Program-made: the position numbers and the translations under genes
Assembly: GCA_900315395.1 (NCBI GenBank)
Contig: OMZC01000046.1
Location: 1-34,736, forward strand
DNA length: 34,736 nt
Reading direction: 5' to 3'
Source of the DNA: an uncultured Gammaproteobacteria bacterium
GTDB lineage: Bacteria; Pseudomonadota; Gammaproteobacteria; Enterobacterales; Succinivibrionaceae
Notes under the pieces: model-generated
Seen by the model: the letters and a program-made list of their open reading frames with translations, nothing else
The model's database searches: none
Told to the model about the DNA's origin: nothing
In this document: one piece after another, positions 1-6,825 of the stretch
Layout of the letters: each line of letters starts with the position of its first letter
How positions within the stretch are numbered: the first letter of the stretch is position 1

Positions 1-229
1 AATTTTTCTTTAAAGATCAAAGGGGTTTACCAAATTTAATTTATAGAACTCCCCTTTATTTAAAAAGCACTTCAAATTTATTGTTAGCTATTCGATCTCG
101 GTAAAGTATAGCTAACAAATCTTCCCCCACAAAAAAACAAATATCATTGACAGCCAATTTCAAAAATTAGTTTTTCTTGTATACGAATTATTATTAATGA
201 AATTTTATACAATTTTTATTAATAATATC
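1..229. other. AT-rich leader region without a gene
   Basis: No convincing coding frame is seen. The stretch holds two inverted repeats: AAAGGGG (19-25) with CCCCTTT (51-57), and a longer one listed separately at 81-118. It probably contains the end of an upstream transcription unit and the upstream part of the xre promoter region. Confidence 0.5.
81..118. repeat. inverted repeat, 11-bp perfect arms
   Basis: TTGTTAGCTAT (81-91) is the exact reverse complement of ATAGCTAACAA (108-118), with a 16-nt loop. No T-run follows on the plus strand, so it is not a standard terminator. It could be an operator or an element-end structure; the function is unknown. Confidence 0.55.
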
Positions 230-264
230 TTGACAAAATGATAAGTTAATAACTAGAATTATCA
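230..264 (+). promoter_or_regulatory. promoter and probable operator of the xre gene
   Basis: A perfect -35 TTGACA (230-235) lies 18 nt from a -10-like TAGAAT (254-259). The imperfect dyad TGATAA (239-244) / TTATCA (259-264) brackets the -10. This fits an autoregulated repressor of the ImmR/XRE type. The promoter is seen in sequence; the autoregulation is inferred. Confidence 0.55.
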
Positions 265-302
265 CTAATAATAAAGTGAATAGTTGCTAAAGGATTGCTA
301 TT

Positions 303-620
303 ATGGCAAGTAACACAGGAAAGGTAATATTAGAACAATTGAAAAAATTGTCTATGAGCCAAAAAGAGCTGGCGGAAGCAACAGGTCTAACAGAATCTGC
401 TGTTTCTCGCTATGTCAAAGGTGAGAGAGTTCCAAGAGGAATTAATCTCATGAAAATTGCTAATTCTCTAAGCATAACTGTTGATCAGCTATTAGCTGAT
501 GATAATACTAAAGATGACATTAATGTAGTGAAAAATCTCATCGCCAGAAATGCTTCTAAAATGTCAGACAAAGATAGACTAGAACTTATTAACCTTTTAA
601 CAAACATACGAGAGGATTAA
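303..620 (+). CDS. XRE-family helix-turn-helix transcriptional regulator
   Basis: The 105-residue protein has an N-terminal Cro/C1-type HTH, about residues 6-62, with the typical pattern SQKELAEATGLTESAVSRYVKGERVP followed by a second helix pair and VDQLLADD. A short hydrophilic C-terminal helix (about 70-105) may be an oligomerisation or protease-recognition part. The gene sits two nucleotides upstream of an ImmA-type metalloprotease gene. In ICEBs1 and many prophages such a pair forms a switch, where the protease cleaves the repressor to derepress a mobile element. The local palindrome at its own promoter suggests autoregulation. HTH family: certain. Role as an element repressor: inferred from the neighbour. 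Confidence 0.88.
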   Translation: MASNTGKVILEQLKKLSMSQKELAEATGLTESAVSRYVKGERVPRGINLMKIANSLSITVDQLLADDNTKDDINVVKNLIARNASKMSDKDRLELINLLTNIRED

Positions 621-622
621 TT

Positions 623-1186
623 TTGAAATTATCAGGTGATCAGTATGATTTCATTGAAAATGAAGTTTGTAAGGTACTTTCTTATTGTAAAGTAAGTCGT
701 GTACCGATCGATCCATTCGCAATTATCAATTGTTTTCCTGAAATTATATTGGTTCCATACTCGAGTTTTAACGAGTCCAAATGGGATATTTTAAAAAAGT
801 ACTCTAATGACGGTTTTTCAATGGAGAAAAATCATCGATGGTATATATATTACAACGATATGCATCCTTGTAAGGAAAGGATAAAACAGACCTTGATGCA
901 TGAATTTGCTCATTTCCATTTAGGACACAAAATATTAGAAATTGGTGTTGTAGATGAAATTTCTGAGTCAGAGGCAAAATATTTTGCTAAATACATTTTA
1001 GCTCCTACACCGTTAATAGGAATTTTACTTGAAGATACAACAGAACTTTCTATTAAGAAGACATTCAATATTAGCTATGAGGCATCGTCGATTGCAATGA
1101 GTAATTACATGAAAAGAAGGCTTTATGGATCTAAAAATTATAAAAACTATGAGCTCAAAATAATTGAGCAATTTAATGTAGCTTAG
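623..1186 (+). CDS. ImmA/IrrE-family metallo-endopeptidase (COG2856)
   Basis: The start is TTG, chosen because it follows a GAGAGGA ribosome site at normal spacing and directly follows the xre stop codon. The 187-residue protein carries the zinc-protease motif HEFAHFHLGH (residues 93-102, with H93, E94 and H97). A downstream acidic helix with E115/E117, in ESEAKYFAKYILAP, fits the third metal ligand region of the family. IrrE/ImmA enzymes cleave a cognate XRE repressor, and the partner is almost certainly the gene just upstream, with which it is translationally linked. No signal peptide is visible, so it is cytoplasmic. Family: firm. Cleavage of this particular repressor: inferred. Confidence 0.88.
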   Translation: MKLSGDQYDFIENEVCKVLSYCKVSRVPIDPFAIINCFPEIILVPYSSFNESKWDILKKYSNDGFSMEKNHRWYIYYNDMHPCKERIKQTLMHEFAHFHLGHKILEIGVVDEISESEAKYFAKYILAPTPLIGILLEDTTELSIKKTFNISYEASSIAMSNYMKRRLYGSKNYKNYELKIIEQFNVA

Positions 1187-1280
1187 AACTATGAGAGGTG
1201 TGACATGACAGTAATTACTTAGAAAAGGGCGCTACCGCAACTATCTTTAAACAAGATGTAAGATAACACCCCATTTCTAT

Positions 1281-1392
1281 AATAGGTTAAACCTATCAAG
1301 TGGCATTGTCAGTTTAACCTATTTAGAGAGTTTGTCAAATAAAAGATCTCCTAGAGAGAGGATCTTCGTTGATATTAATTTTATAGGTTAAA
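1281..1392. promoter_or_regulatory. cluster of TAGGTTAA motifs between immA and the toxin operon
   Basis: AATAGGTTAAAC (1281-1292) and its exact reverse complement GTTTAACCTATT (1312-1323) form a 12-bp-arm inverted repeat with a 19-nt spacer. The left arm also lies in a small palindrome, TAGGTTAAACCTA (1283-1295). A third copy, TAGGTTAAA (1384-1392), ends 4 nt before the next start codon and supplies its only Shine-Dalgarno-like bases. This looks like an operator cluster controlling the downstream operon. The binding protein is unknown; the upstream XRE is the obvious candidate. Confidence 0.5.
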
Positions 1393-1396
1393 TAAT

Positions 1397-2086
1397 ATGA
1401 ATCTACGTATAGATGAAGGTTGCAACGATGAATTAAATGTTACAGCTTTCTTTACTGATTTACTTGAAATTCCAAAGTTAGAAAGCATTTTGGGGGCAAG
1501 AGATACCATATACAGCTTTATAAATAAAGCTGATAACGAGTTTAGTCAGTCAGATAATAAGAACCAAGGAATTTTCTTTTATGGCAAGAAAGAAGACTTC
1601 AAAAATGTACTGTCATATCCTGATAAGTATCTTCCTTTGTTCAAAAAATCTTCAGCGGTAGTATTTTCTGAAAATATATACGAAAGTTCTACAAACAATT
1701 CTATCGTAAATCAGATCCGCATCATATATATGATAAGAACATTGGAAAGGTTCTTTTCTTGTTCTTTTGTCAGAATTATTCCTTGGATTCCACTGTTTCA
1801 TAAACAAAACGTGTCTTTAAAAATAGATAAAGAATCTCTAACACTATCGAGTTTAATCAAACCTAAAGAAATCGCTTTACCAGGTTATGACTTGTTATGT
1901 AACAGATTCTCTTATGATGAATATATTAGTGCGGTAAATCAACTAGTTTCTGAGCTTCAACCATCTACGGCATACATATTTAATTTTTCACAAAGAGAGG
2001 ACTTTGGTGAGTGCATGTCGAATTCAAAGGTGGTGTACATAAATCTTTCAGAAAATAGTAAGGAGTGCTCAGATGGGAACAACTAA
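1397..2086 (+). CDS. Unrecognised protein, probable divergent DUF4417 homologue
   Basis: A 229-residue soluble protein with no signal peptide or membrane segment. It is not recognisable at first sight. Compared by eye with the DUF4417 protein two genes downstream, it shows a similar order of elements: a hydrophobic strand then FF, a SYPDKYL segment (NPNDYL downstream), FSENIY (PDNSMY downstream), an IVNQIRIIYMIR helix (SVQLINLYRNR downstream), VRIIPWIP (VIPNIRW downstream), and a C-terminal helix plus LQPSTAYIFN (LSPKLVLVYG downstream). The hallmark Asn and Arg residues are mostly lost. It overlaps the next gene by 14 nt, so both are co-translated. The function is unknown; the homology is my inference and needs a profile search. 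Confidence 0.6.
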   Translation: MNLRIDEGCNDELNVTAFFTDLLEIPKLESILGARDTIYSFINKADNEFSQSDNKNQGIFFYGKKEDFKNVLSYPDKYLPLFKKSSAVVFSENIYESSTNNSIVNQIRIIYMIRTLERFFSCSFVRIIPWIPLFHKQNVSLKIDKESLTLSSLIKPKEIALPGYDLLCNRFSYDEYISAVNQLVSELQPSTAYIFNFSQREDFGECMSNSKVVYINLSENSKECSDGNN

Positions 2087-2573
2087 ATCTGGACGCGTAA
2101 TTAATACAAAAGGCTCAGGTCATTATCCAAGTGAATATGCACTTATTCATTCAAGTGAAGGTGATTTTACTAAACCAAGAAAGTACAAAAAAACAGACAG
2201 GTTAAGGTTAAAAGGTGGTGGCCATAGTGAGGCAAATTTAAATTTGCTAAAAAAATATGGAATTAAATTTGAAATTACCGGCACATATTCGTATGGAGTT
2301 CGGATTGGAAATATTCCTGATCACCGAAAAGGTTATATTCGATCAGGTAACAACCAAAGCTGGTTCCCTAAAAATTGGACTTTAACTGATATACGAAAAG
2401 CAGGAATGCATGTCACAGGTCTTAAAAAAAATAGGCATATTTCAGATGGAATATCCATGAAAGGAACATTTAAAGGAGTTATTGTTTGTGTCAAAAAAAC
2501 ACGAGGCAAGATTGCTACAATTTTTCCCGATAAAAAGCAAAATTGTAAATTATACGTAAACCATAAAATGTAA
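2073..2573 (+). CDS. Stand-alone EndoU-type RNase toxin domain protein
   Basis: A 166-residue basic protein that fits the bacterial EndoU nuclease domain used by contact-dependent and polymorphic toxins. Visible elements: LKGGGHSEANL with a likely catalytic His at 51, GVRIGNIPDH (75-84), a Ser/Trp/Phe-Pro block QSWFPKNW (95-102) followed by an IRKAG helix, a GTFKGVIVCV strand, and the closing IATIFPD. EndoU toxins cut RNA, often tRNA. Unlike CdiA-type toxins it has no delivery module, signal peptide or pre-toxin region; only about 40 residues (with FTKP) precede the domain. A strong AAGGAG site 7 nt before the ATG sets the start. It overlaps the upstream gene by 14 nt and is followed at once by a small acidic gene, as toxin and immunity genes are. 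EndoU assignment: fairly sure. Cellular target: unknown. Confidence 0.75.
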   Translation: MGTTKSGRVINTKGSGHYPSEYALIHSSEGDFTKPRKYKKTDRLRLKGGGHSEANLNLLKKYGIKFEITGTYSYGVRIGNIPDHRKGYIRSGNNQSWFPKNWTLTDIRKAGMHVTGLKKNRHISDGISMKGTFKGVIVCVKKTRGKIATIFPDKKQNCKLYVNHKM

Positions 2574-2582
2574 GGAGTTGTT

Positions 2583-2903
2583 ATGTATTCACTTTTAATG
2601 AAAAATCTTATTAGAGAATTTTTAAAACAAAGGAAGATAGAAGATGAAACAGATGTTTCAGATTGTCCTGGATATTGGGATGAATCAGCAAAAAAAATCT
2701 ATTTAAAAATAGATTCTGATATAGATAATCTTATCCAATTTATGGACAAAGATTGTACAGAAGAAGAGTTCCTCTTTATATCGGAAATATCTCCTGAATT
2801 AGCAGAAAAGTATCCCAAAATAACAAAAAAGTACAATTTACTGTTGGATATTGAAGATTCAGAGGCTGCTCTGGAGGATGACGAATATAGTGAGAAAGAA
2901 TAA
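2583..2903 (+). CDS. Small acidic protein, probable EndoU immunity protein
   Basis: A 106-residue, strongly acidic protein whose C-terminus is almost all Asp/Glu (LEDDEYSEKE). It is predicted to be helical, with no signal peptide. A GGAG ribosome site overlaps the end of the EndoU gene, so the two are co-expressed. Position, size and charge opposite to the basic toxin are what one expects of an immunity protein that blocks the nuclease. I recognise no named family. It overlaps the next gene by about 14 nt. Function is inferred from context only. Confidence 0.6.
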   Translation: MYSLLMKNLIREFLKQRKIEDETDVSDCPGYWDESAKKIYLKIDSDIDNLIQFMDKDCTEEEFLFISEISPELAEKYPKITKKYNLLLDIEDSEAALEDDEYSEKE

Positions 2904-3579
2904 GTTTTGTTTAGTAGATGGCTTTGATGACTATCTCGTTGAAGGTGCAACTTTTGAAGGTAAATTTGCTATTCCAAAGATTTTAGGAACATCTCCGAGT
3001 TTAGTATCTAATATTGAATACTTTGTTCCTTTTTCTCAGAGAAAAAGAGTTCCGAAAGAGATTAGGTCAAAGGTTGGAGTTTGTTTTTTTGAACATGATG
3101 TAAAATTTCATGATTTCGAATTAAATCCGAATGATTACTTAGCCGAACTTAGAGAATTTGCTGCTGATATTAGTCCAGATAATTCGATGTATACAGATGA
3201 TCCTTTGTCTGTGCAACTGATAAATTTATACAGAAATAGGGCATATGGCTATTACATGGAAAAAAATGGAATAAATGTGATTCCTAATATTAGGTGGGGT
3301 GACTCAAGAAGTTATGGGCTTAATGAGTTTGGTGAAGCATGGGCTTTTTCAGGAGCTCCCCATGAAAGTGTTATTGCTGTAGGTTCCTATGGATGCATAA
3401 GAGGTAAAGAAGCCTCTACTGAATTTAGAAATGGCTTAAAATCAGCCATGAAAATTCTTTCTCCAAAACTAGTATTAGTGTATGGTCCTATGCCAGAGAG
3501 ACTTTTTGAAGAAGTAAGACACTTAGCTTCTTTTGTTCATTATGACGATTGGACTAAATTTAAGCATAAATGTGCTTAA
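2890..3579 (+). CDS. DUF4417 domain protein
   Basis: The protein shows the DUF4417 pattern: FAIPKILGT near the N-terminus, YFVPFSQR, VCFFEHDVKFHDF, PDNSMYTDDPLSVQ, LYRNRAYGYYMEKNG, NVIPNIRWGD, a VIAVGSYGCIRGKE strand-turn, and SPKLVLVYGPMPE. DUF4417 proteins are common in phages and mobile elements and have no established function. The start is ambiguous. ATG at 2878 directly abuts GGAGG (2873-2877) and cannot use it; GTG at 2890 is 12 nt away and is preferred, giving 229 residues, the same length as its divergent relative upstream. Its overlap with the acidic gene (14 nt) equals the overlap at the front of the toxin gene. Family: confident. Role in toxin biology: open. Confidence 0.78.
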   Translation: MRKNKFCLVDGFDDYLVEGATFEGKFAIPKILGTSPSLVSNIEYFVPFSQRKRVPKEIRSKVGVCFFEHDVKFHDFELNPNDYLAELREFAADISPDNSMYTDDPLSVQLINLYRNRAYGYYMEKNGINVIPNIRWGDSRSYGLNEFGEAWAFSGAPHESVIAVGSYGCIRGKEASTEFRNGLKSAMKILSPKLVLVYGPMPERLFEEVRHLASFVHYDDWTKFKHKCA

Positions 3580-3592
3580 TTTCCCAATTGTT

Positions 3593-3675
3593 TTCGAGTG
3601 AGAAAATGTAATAAGGATCTGTTTAATGTTGTCAAAATCAACTTTCATAAAAATACAGTTCTGATTTCACTCGAA
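3593..3675. repeat. short inverted repeat between the toxin block and the reductase gene
   Basis: TTCGAGTGA (3593-3601) and TCACTCGAA (3667-3675) are exact reverse complements 65 nt apart, in the AT-rich gap that separates the accessory block from chromosomal-style genes. It could mark a boundary or be coincidence. No terminator with a T-run is obvious after the DUF4417 gene. Confidence 0.35.
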
Positions 3676-3746
3676 GATCTTTATATCTCCTTTTTTTCTA
3701 ACCATCATTTAATTAAAATTGAGGTTATAAAAATAAGGAGATATTT

Positions 3747-4736
3747 ATGTATCAAGCTTCACCTTTACGTTATAAATCAATGGAATACCGCCGTTGCGGT
3801 AAGAGTGGTTTAAAACTACCAGCTCTATTTTTAGGTCTTTGGCATAACTTTGGCGACACTGCTGTATATGAGAATATGCGCAAATTGTGTACCACAGCTT
3901 TTGACAATGGCATTACTCACTTTGATCTTGCTAATAACTATGGCCCTCGTCCAGGCGCTGCCGAAGAGAACTTCAAAAAGATCTTAAAAGACGATTTAGG
4001 TCAGTATCGAGATGAACTTATCATCTCAACAAAAGCAGGTTACACCATGTGGGATGGCCCTTATGGTGACTGGGGCTCAAGAAAGTATTTACTTGCAAGT
4101 CTTGATCAGAGTTTAAAGAGAATGGGGCTTGAGTATGTGGATATCTTCTATCACCACAGAATGGATCCTGAAACTCCACTAGAAGAGACCATGGGCGCCT
4201 TAGCTACTGCTGTATCTAGCGGTAAAGCTTTATATGTAGGTCTATCTAATTACAATGGTGAGAAATTAAAACAGGCCTGCGCTATCTTAGATGATTTACA
4301 TGTACCTTTTGTAATCAATCAGAATCGCTACTCTATCTTTGATAGAACCATTGAAAACAATGGTCTAAAAGAAGCTGTAAAAGAGACTCAAAAAGGTTTA
4401 ATTACCTTCAGTCCTTTAGCACAGGGAAGACTTACTTCACGTTACCTAAATGGTATCCCTGAGGACAGTAGAGTTAAGACTGATGGTCGTTTCTTAAAAG
4501 AGAGTGATCTTAATGAAAATGTAATTGCCAAGATCAGAAAACTAAATGATCTTGCTTTACAGAGAGGTCAGACTTTAGCAGAGATGTCTCTATCCTGGTT
4601 ACTTTCTCAGGATGTTGTAACCAGTGTGTTAATTGGTGCTTCAAAAGCAGAGCAGATCTTAGATAACATCAAAGCTTTAGATAACTTGAACTTCACTCAA
4701 GATGAGCTAGAGCTTATTGATAACATCAGTAAGTAA
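3747..4736 (+). CDS. yghZ: Aldo/keto reductase, YghZ/Gpr-like
   Basis: A 329-residue NADPH-dependent aldo/keto reductase of the AKR14/YghZ subgroup, close in length to E. coli YghZ (about 346). The catalytic tetrad is visible as D60 and Y65 (THFDLANNYG), K96 (ISTKAGY) and H136 (IFYHHRMDPE). The subgroup block YTMWDGPYGDWGSRKYL is intact, as are the C-terminal cofactor-binding SVLIGASKAEQI residues. YghZ reduces L-glyceraldehyde 3-phosphate and methylglyoxal, so a detoxification role is likely. An AAGGAG site 6 nt before the ATG sets the start. It appears monocistronic and is followed by a strong shared terminator. The family is sure; exact substrate is inferred. Confidence 0.88.
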   Translation: MYQASPLRYKSMEYRRCGKSGLKLPALFLGLWHNFGDTAVYENMRKLCTTAFDNGITHFDLANNYGPRPGAAEENFKKILKDDLGQYRDELIISTKAGYTMWDGPYGDWGSRKYLLASLDQSLKRMGLEYVDIFYHHRMDPETPLEETMGALATAVSSGKALYVGLSNYNGEKLKQACAILDDLHVPFVINQNRYSIFDRTIENNGLKEAVKETQKGLITFSPLAQGRLTSRYLNGIPEDSRVKTDGRFLKESDLNENVIAKIRKLNDLALQRGQTLAEMSLSWLLSQDVVTSVLIGASKAEQILDNIKALDNLNFTQDELELIDNISK

Positions 4737-4785
4737 GCTAAAAAATCCTAAGAGCTAATAGCTCGTTGATTAGATTTGAGGAAGA

Positions 4786-4823
4786 AAAGCAGTTCTCAAG
4801 ATACTATCTTGAGGACGCTTTTT
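4786..4823. terminator. bidirectional Rho-independent terminator
   Basis: CTCAAGATA (4795-4803) pairs with TATCTTGAG (4805-4813). An outer AAAAGC/GCTTTT stem extends it and gives a T-run on both strands. It lies between convergent genes and can end both the reductase transcript and the minus-strand envelope operon. Confidence 0.75.
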
Positions 4824-4829
4824 AGGAGT

Positions 4830-4862
4830 TCTTTTTAGAGAATGCGACTCTTTTTAGAGAAT
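4830..4862. repeat. 14-bp direct repeat at the end of the hydrolase gene
   Basis: TCTTTTTAGAGAAT occurs at 4830-4843 and again at 4849-4862, a period of 19. The second copy covers the stop codon of the minus-strand hydrolase gene. This is a local duplication with no clear function. Confidence 0.5.
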
Positions 4863-5564
4863 AGTTTCTTTTTTAGAAAAGCTATAGATGATCTTACTGT
4901 CTTTGCTGTCAATAAAAGCTTGTGGAAACAGGTAATCACCTCTTACTAAAGGAATATCCACAAATTGCCATTTTAAAGAGAAATCTTTATTCACTTCTTT
5001 TAGAGCATTGTAAATTAAGATAGAGCAATACATGGGTCTTTGCTGTCTGTTGCCTTTATAAGTCAGTACAAAGCTCTGTCCTAACTTGCTATTGACGTTG
5101 TTGATAACAGTGCTTACGTTATCCTCATTGATAAAGTCCAGTCTTAATAGTTCTCCAGCATCAGCGTTATTAGAATTCCAAAACTCATCTAGGGGAGTTT
5201 TGATAACTTGATCTGTATGTTCTGGATCGTCATCAGTTGTAGCATGAGTAACTACAATTTCAGGGGAGATTTGTGTGACAATGCCAATATGAGAATAGTC
5301 AGATGAGCTTAACATCATGATGACGTTGCTGTCTGTAGCAGTACCTTCTCTTAGCACCAAATCGCCAAGTCTTACTTTATCTTTAACTTTACTGATATCA
5401 AAATTTGTATTCTTATCAGAAACTAATGACTGCAGATTGAAAATAGGATTACGTCTTACAAAGTCAGTGTCTTTGAAGAGAGTAGATGTGAGTAGAAATA
5501 AAGAAAACAAAAGCGCAATTATTATGATAACTGCGCTTATGCCTATCTTTTTAGATAACTTCAA
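4854..5564 (-). CDS. YiiX/YebB-like NlpC/P60 family cysteine hydrolase
   Basis: A 236-residue protein with an uncleaved-looking N-terminal membrane segment (about residues 8-29) that would place the rest in the periplasm. The family pattern is clear: VRLGDLVLREGT (about 65-75), DYSHIGIVTQ with His 92, VVTHAT with His 107, and MYCSILIYNAL with Cys 180. This is the circularly permuted NlpC/P60 (YiiX) arrangement, with the His before the Cys. Members act on amide bonds in peptides or lipids; the substrate here is unknown. It is the last gene of a three-gene unit with two small lipoproteins, 40 nt apart, and is ended by the shared terminator. Confidence 0.8.
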   Translation of the reverse strand: MKLSKKIGISAVIIIIALLFSLFLLTSTLFKDTDFVRRNPIFNLQSLVSDKNTNFDISKVKDKVRLGDLVLREGTATDSNVIMMLSSSDYSHIGIVTQISPEIVVTHATTDDDPEHTDQVIKTPLDEFWNSNNADAGELLRLDFINEDNVSTVINNVNSKLGQSFVLTYKGNRQQRPMYCSILIYNALKEVNKDFSLKWQFVDIPLVRGDYLFPQAFIDSKDSKIIYSFSKKETIL

Positions 5565-5604
5565 GAAAGTAACCTAATTTGATAACAGAAATTGATGACA
5601 GCAC

Positions 5605-6021
5605 TTATAGAATAGATACTTTCCAAGTATCTTTTACTTTCTTTAATTTTACAGACTCAACCTTTGAGCTCTGACCTTTGAATTCTTTGTTAAAGGTTAC
5701 AGTAACGTCAACTGATGCTTCATCTTTCTTATCATTTAACTTAGCTTCTGATGCTTTGATATCTTTTACACCGCCTGCCTGCTCATCAATAACTTTTTTC
5801 TGCTGAGGTAACATGCCATTGAACTTCTTAGTCATCATGTCCTTTTCATCAGCCTCTTTACCTTCATCTAGGTAAAGCATAGATACAGCATCGTCAGTCT
5901 TAGCATCATAGATGTTTGTGATAAATTCTGTAGCAACATCTTCTGGAGACTTAGCGCCACCACAAGCAAATAACATAATTGAACAAGCAATAATTGCTAA
6001 AAGAGATTTAAAATCTGTCAT
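5605..6021 (-). CDS. Small lipoprotein, DUF4878-like
   Basis: A 138-residue lipoprotein. The start is placed at the ATG preceded by GGAG with a 6-nt spacer; an in-frame TTG 12 nt upstream lies on top of that ribosome site and is less likely. The signal peptide ends in the lipobox MLFAC, with the lipidated Cys at residue 20. The mature part follows the DUF4878 pattern: SPEDVATEFITNIYDAKTDDAVSML, then a two-strand end finishing in VKLKKVKDTWKVSIL. It is a clear paralogue of the gene just upstream (shared QKxxIxxxAGGVKxI core and xxWKVxI end), so the pair arose by duplication. Likely periplasmic and membrane-anchored; the function is unknown. Confidence 0.78.
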   Translation of the reverse strand: MTDFKSLLAIIACSIMLFACGGAKSPEDVATEFITNIYDAKTDDAVSMLYLDEGKEADEKDMMTKKFNGMLPQQKKVIDEQAGGVKDIKASEAKLNDKKDEASVDVTVTFNKEFKGQSSKVESVKLKKVKDTWKVSIL

Positions 6022-6052
6022 TTTTGTCTCCAAAATTTGCTAATTGTTATAT

Positions 6053-6487
6053 TTATTTAATTTTTACTTTCCAACCTTGCTTGGTCTTAACAAGACGTAC
6101 AGGTTCGATAGTAGAAGTCTTACCTTTCAATCTGCCGTTGAATACAACCTCAACCTTTACATCAGCTTGAGTCATATCCTTATTGAATACTGATTCAACA
6201 GCCTGAATTTCTTTAACACCACCAGCTTCTTTCTCAATTTCTTTCTGTTTCTCAGGAAGTACTTGAGATAACTTTCCTTCAACTAGCTTCTTAGATTCAA
6301 GATCTTCGACGTCTTCTTTATCAGCTGAAGAAAAATCGATGCAATCTAAAGTTTTCTTTACATCGGCTGTGTATGCAGATTTTACGAATGTAACTGATAC
6401 TTCTTGAGCGGTCTCTGGACCTGAACAAGCAGTAAGATAAAAAGAGCATAGAGCTATAGACAGATATGAAATCAGTCTGGAAAACAT
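6053..6487 (-). CDS. Small lipoprotein, DUF4878-like, paralogue of the next gene
   Basis: A 144-residue lipoprotein with signal peptide and lipobox YLTAC (Cys 21). The mature part has TAQEVSVTFVKSAYTADVKKTLDCIDF, a central EKQKEIEKEAGGVKEI segment and a C-terminal strand pair ending QGWKVKIK. This matches the neighbouring lipoprotein along its whole length, so the two are tandem duplicates. It carries one extra Cys in CIDF. It is the first gene of the minus-strand unit of two lipoproteins and a YiiX-like hydrolase. DUF4878 resembles small NTF2-like folds; no activity is established. Confidence 0.75.
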   Translation of the reverse strand: MFSRLISYLSIALCSFYLTACSGPETAQEVSVTFVKSAYTADVKKTLDCIDFSSADKEDVEDLESKKLVEGKLSQVLPEKQKEIEKEAGGVKEIQAVESVFNKDMTQADVKVEVVFNGRLKGKTSTIEPVRLVKTKQGWKVKIK

Positions 6488-6825
6488 GGGTAACCCCGTT
6501 AAGATTGCTGTAGTTGTATTAATTGAAATAATGAAAATAATTCTACATTTATTAATAATGTGAATGTTTGATATAGCTTACACATTTACAAATATTTAGA
6601 TTTTTCAAATACCTATTATGAAAATTTATCCGCATTAATTAGCAATTTGCGTTAATTTACGTAAATACCGTAAATTTTTACGAAATGCGATTTTAAGCAT
6701 GTTTTTTCTTTAAATTTCTAGCTATATTTCTCTCTATAAAAAGCATAAAAATCACATTCTGTTGAATATTGGCTGTATCTCCAATACCTAGAAACAGAAG
6801 TTATAAACCAACATAAGAGCCTGCT
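6488..6825. other. AT-rich divergent intergenic region
   Basis: This 338-nt gap between divergently read genes must hold the promoters of the lipoprotein operon and of the DUF285 gene. The most notable structure is AATTTACG (6654-6661) with CGTAAATT (6669-6676), an 8-bp dyad with a 7-nt spacer, followed by another TTTACG. No gene or RNA is recognised. Confidence 0.5.

Noticed and set aside
2699-2950. 83-codon minus-strand frame opposite the immunity-like gene
   Set aside because: Ser-rich shadow of the acidic plus-strand gene; no start signals.
3598-3813. 71-codon plus-strand frame with GTG start before the aldo/keto reductase
   Set aside because: No ribosome site, odd composition, and it overlaps the first 67 nt of the well-supported reductase gene; read as chance.
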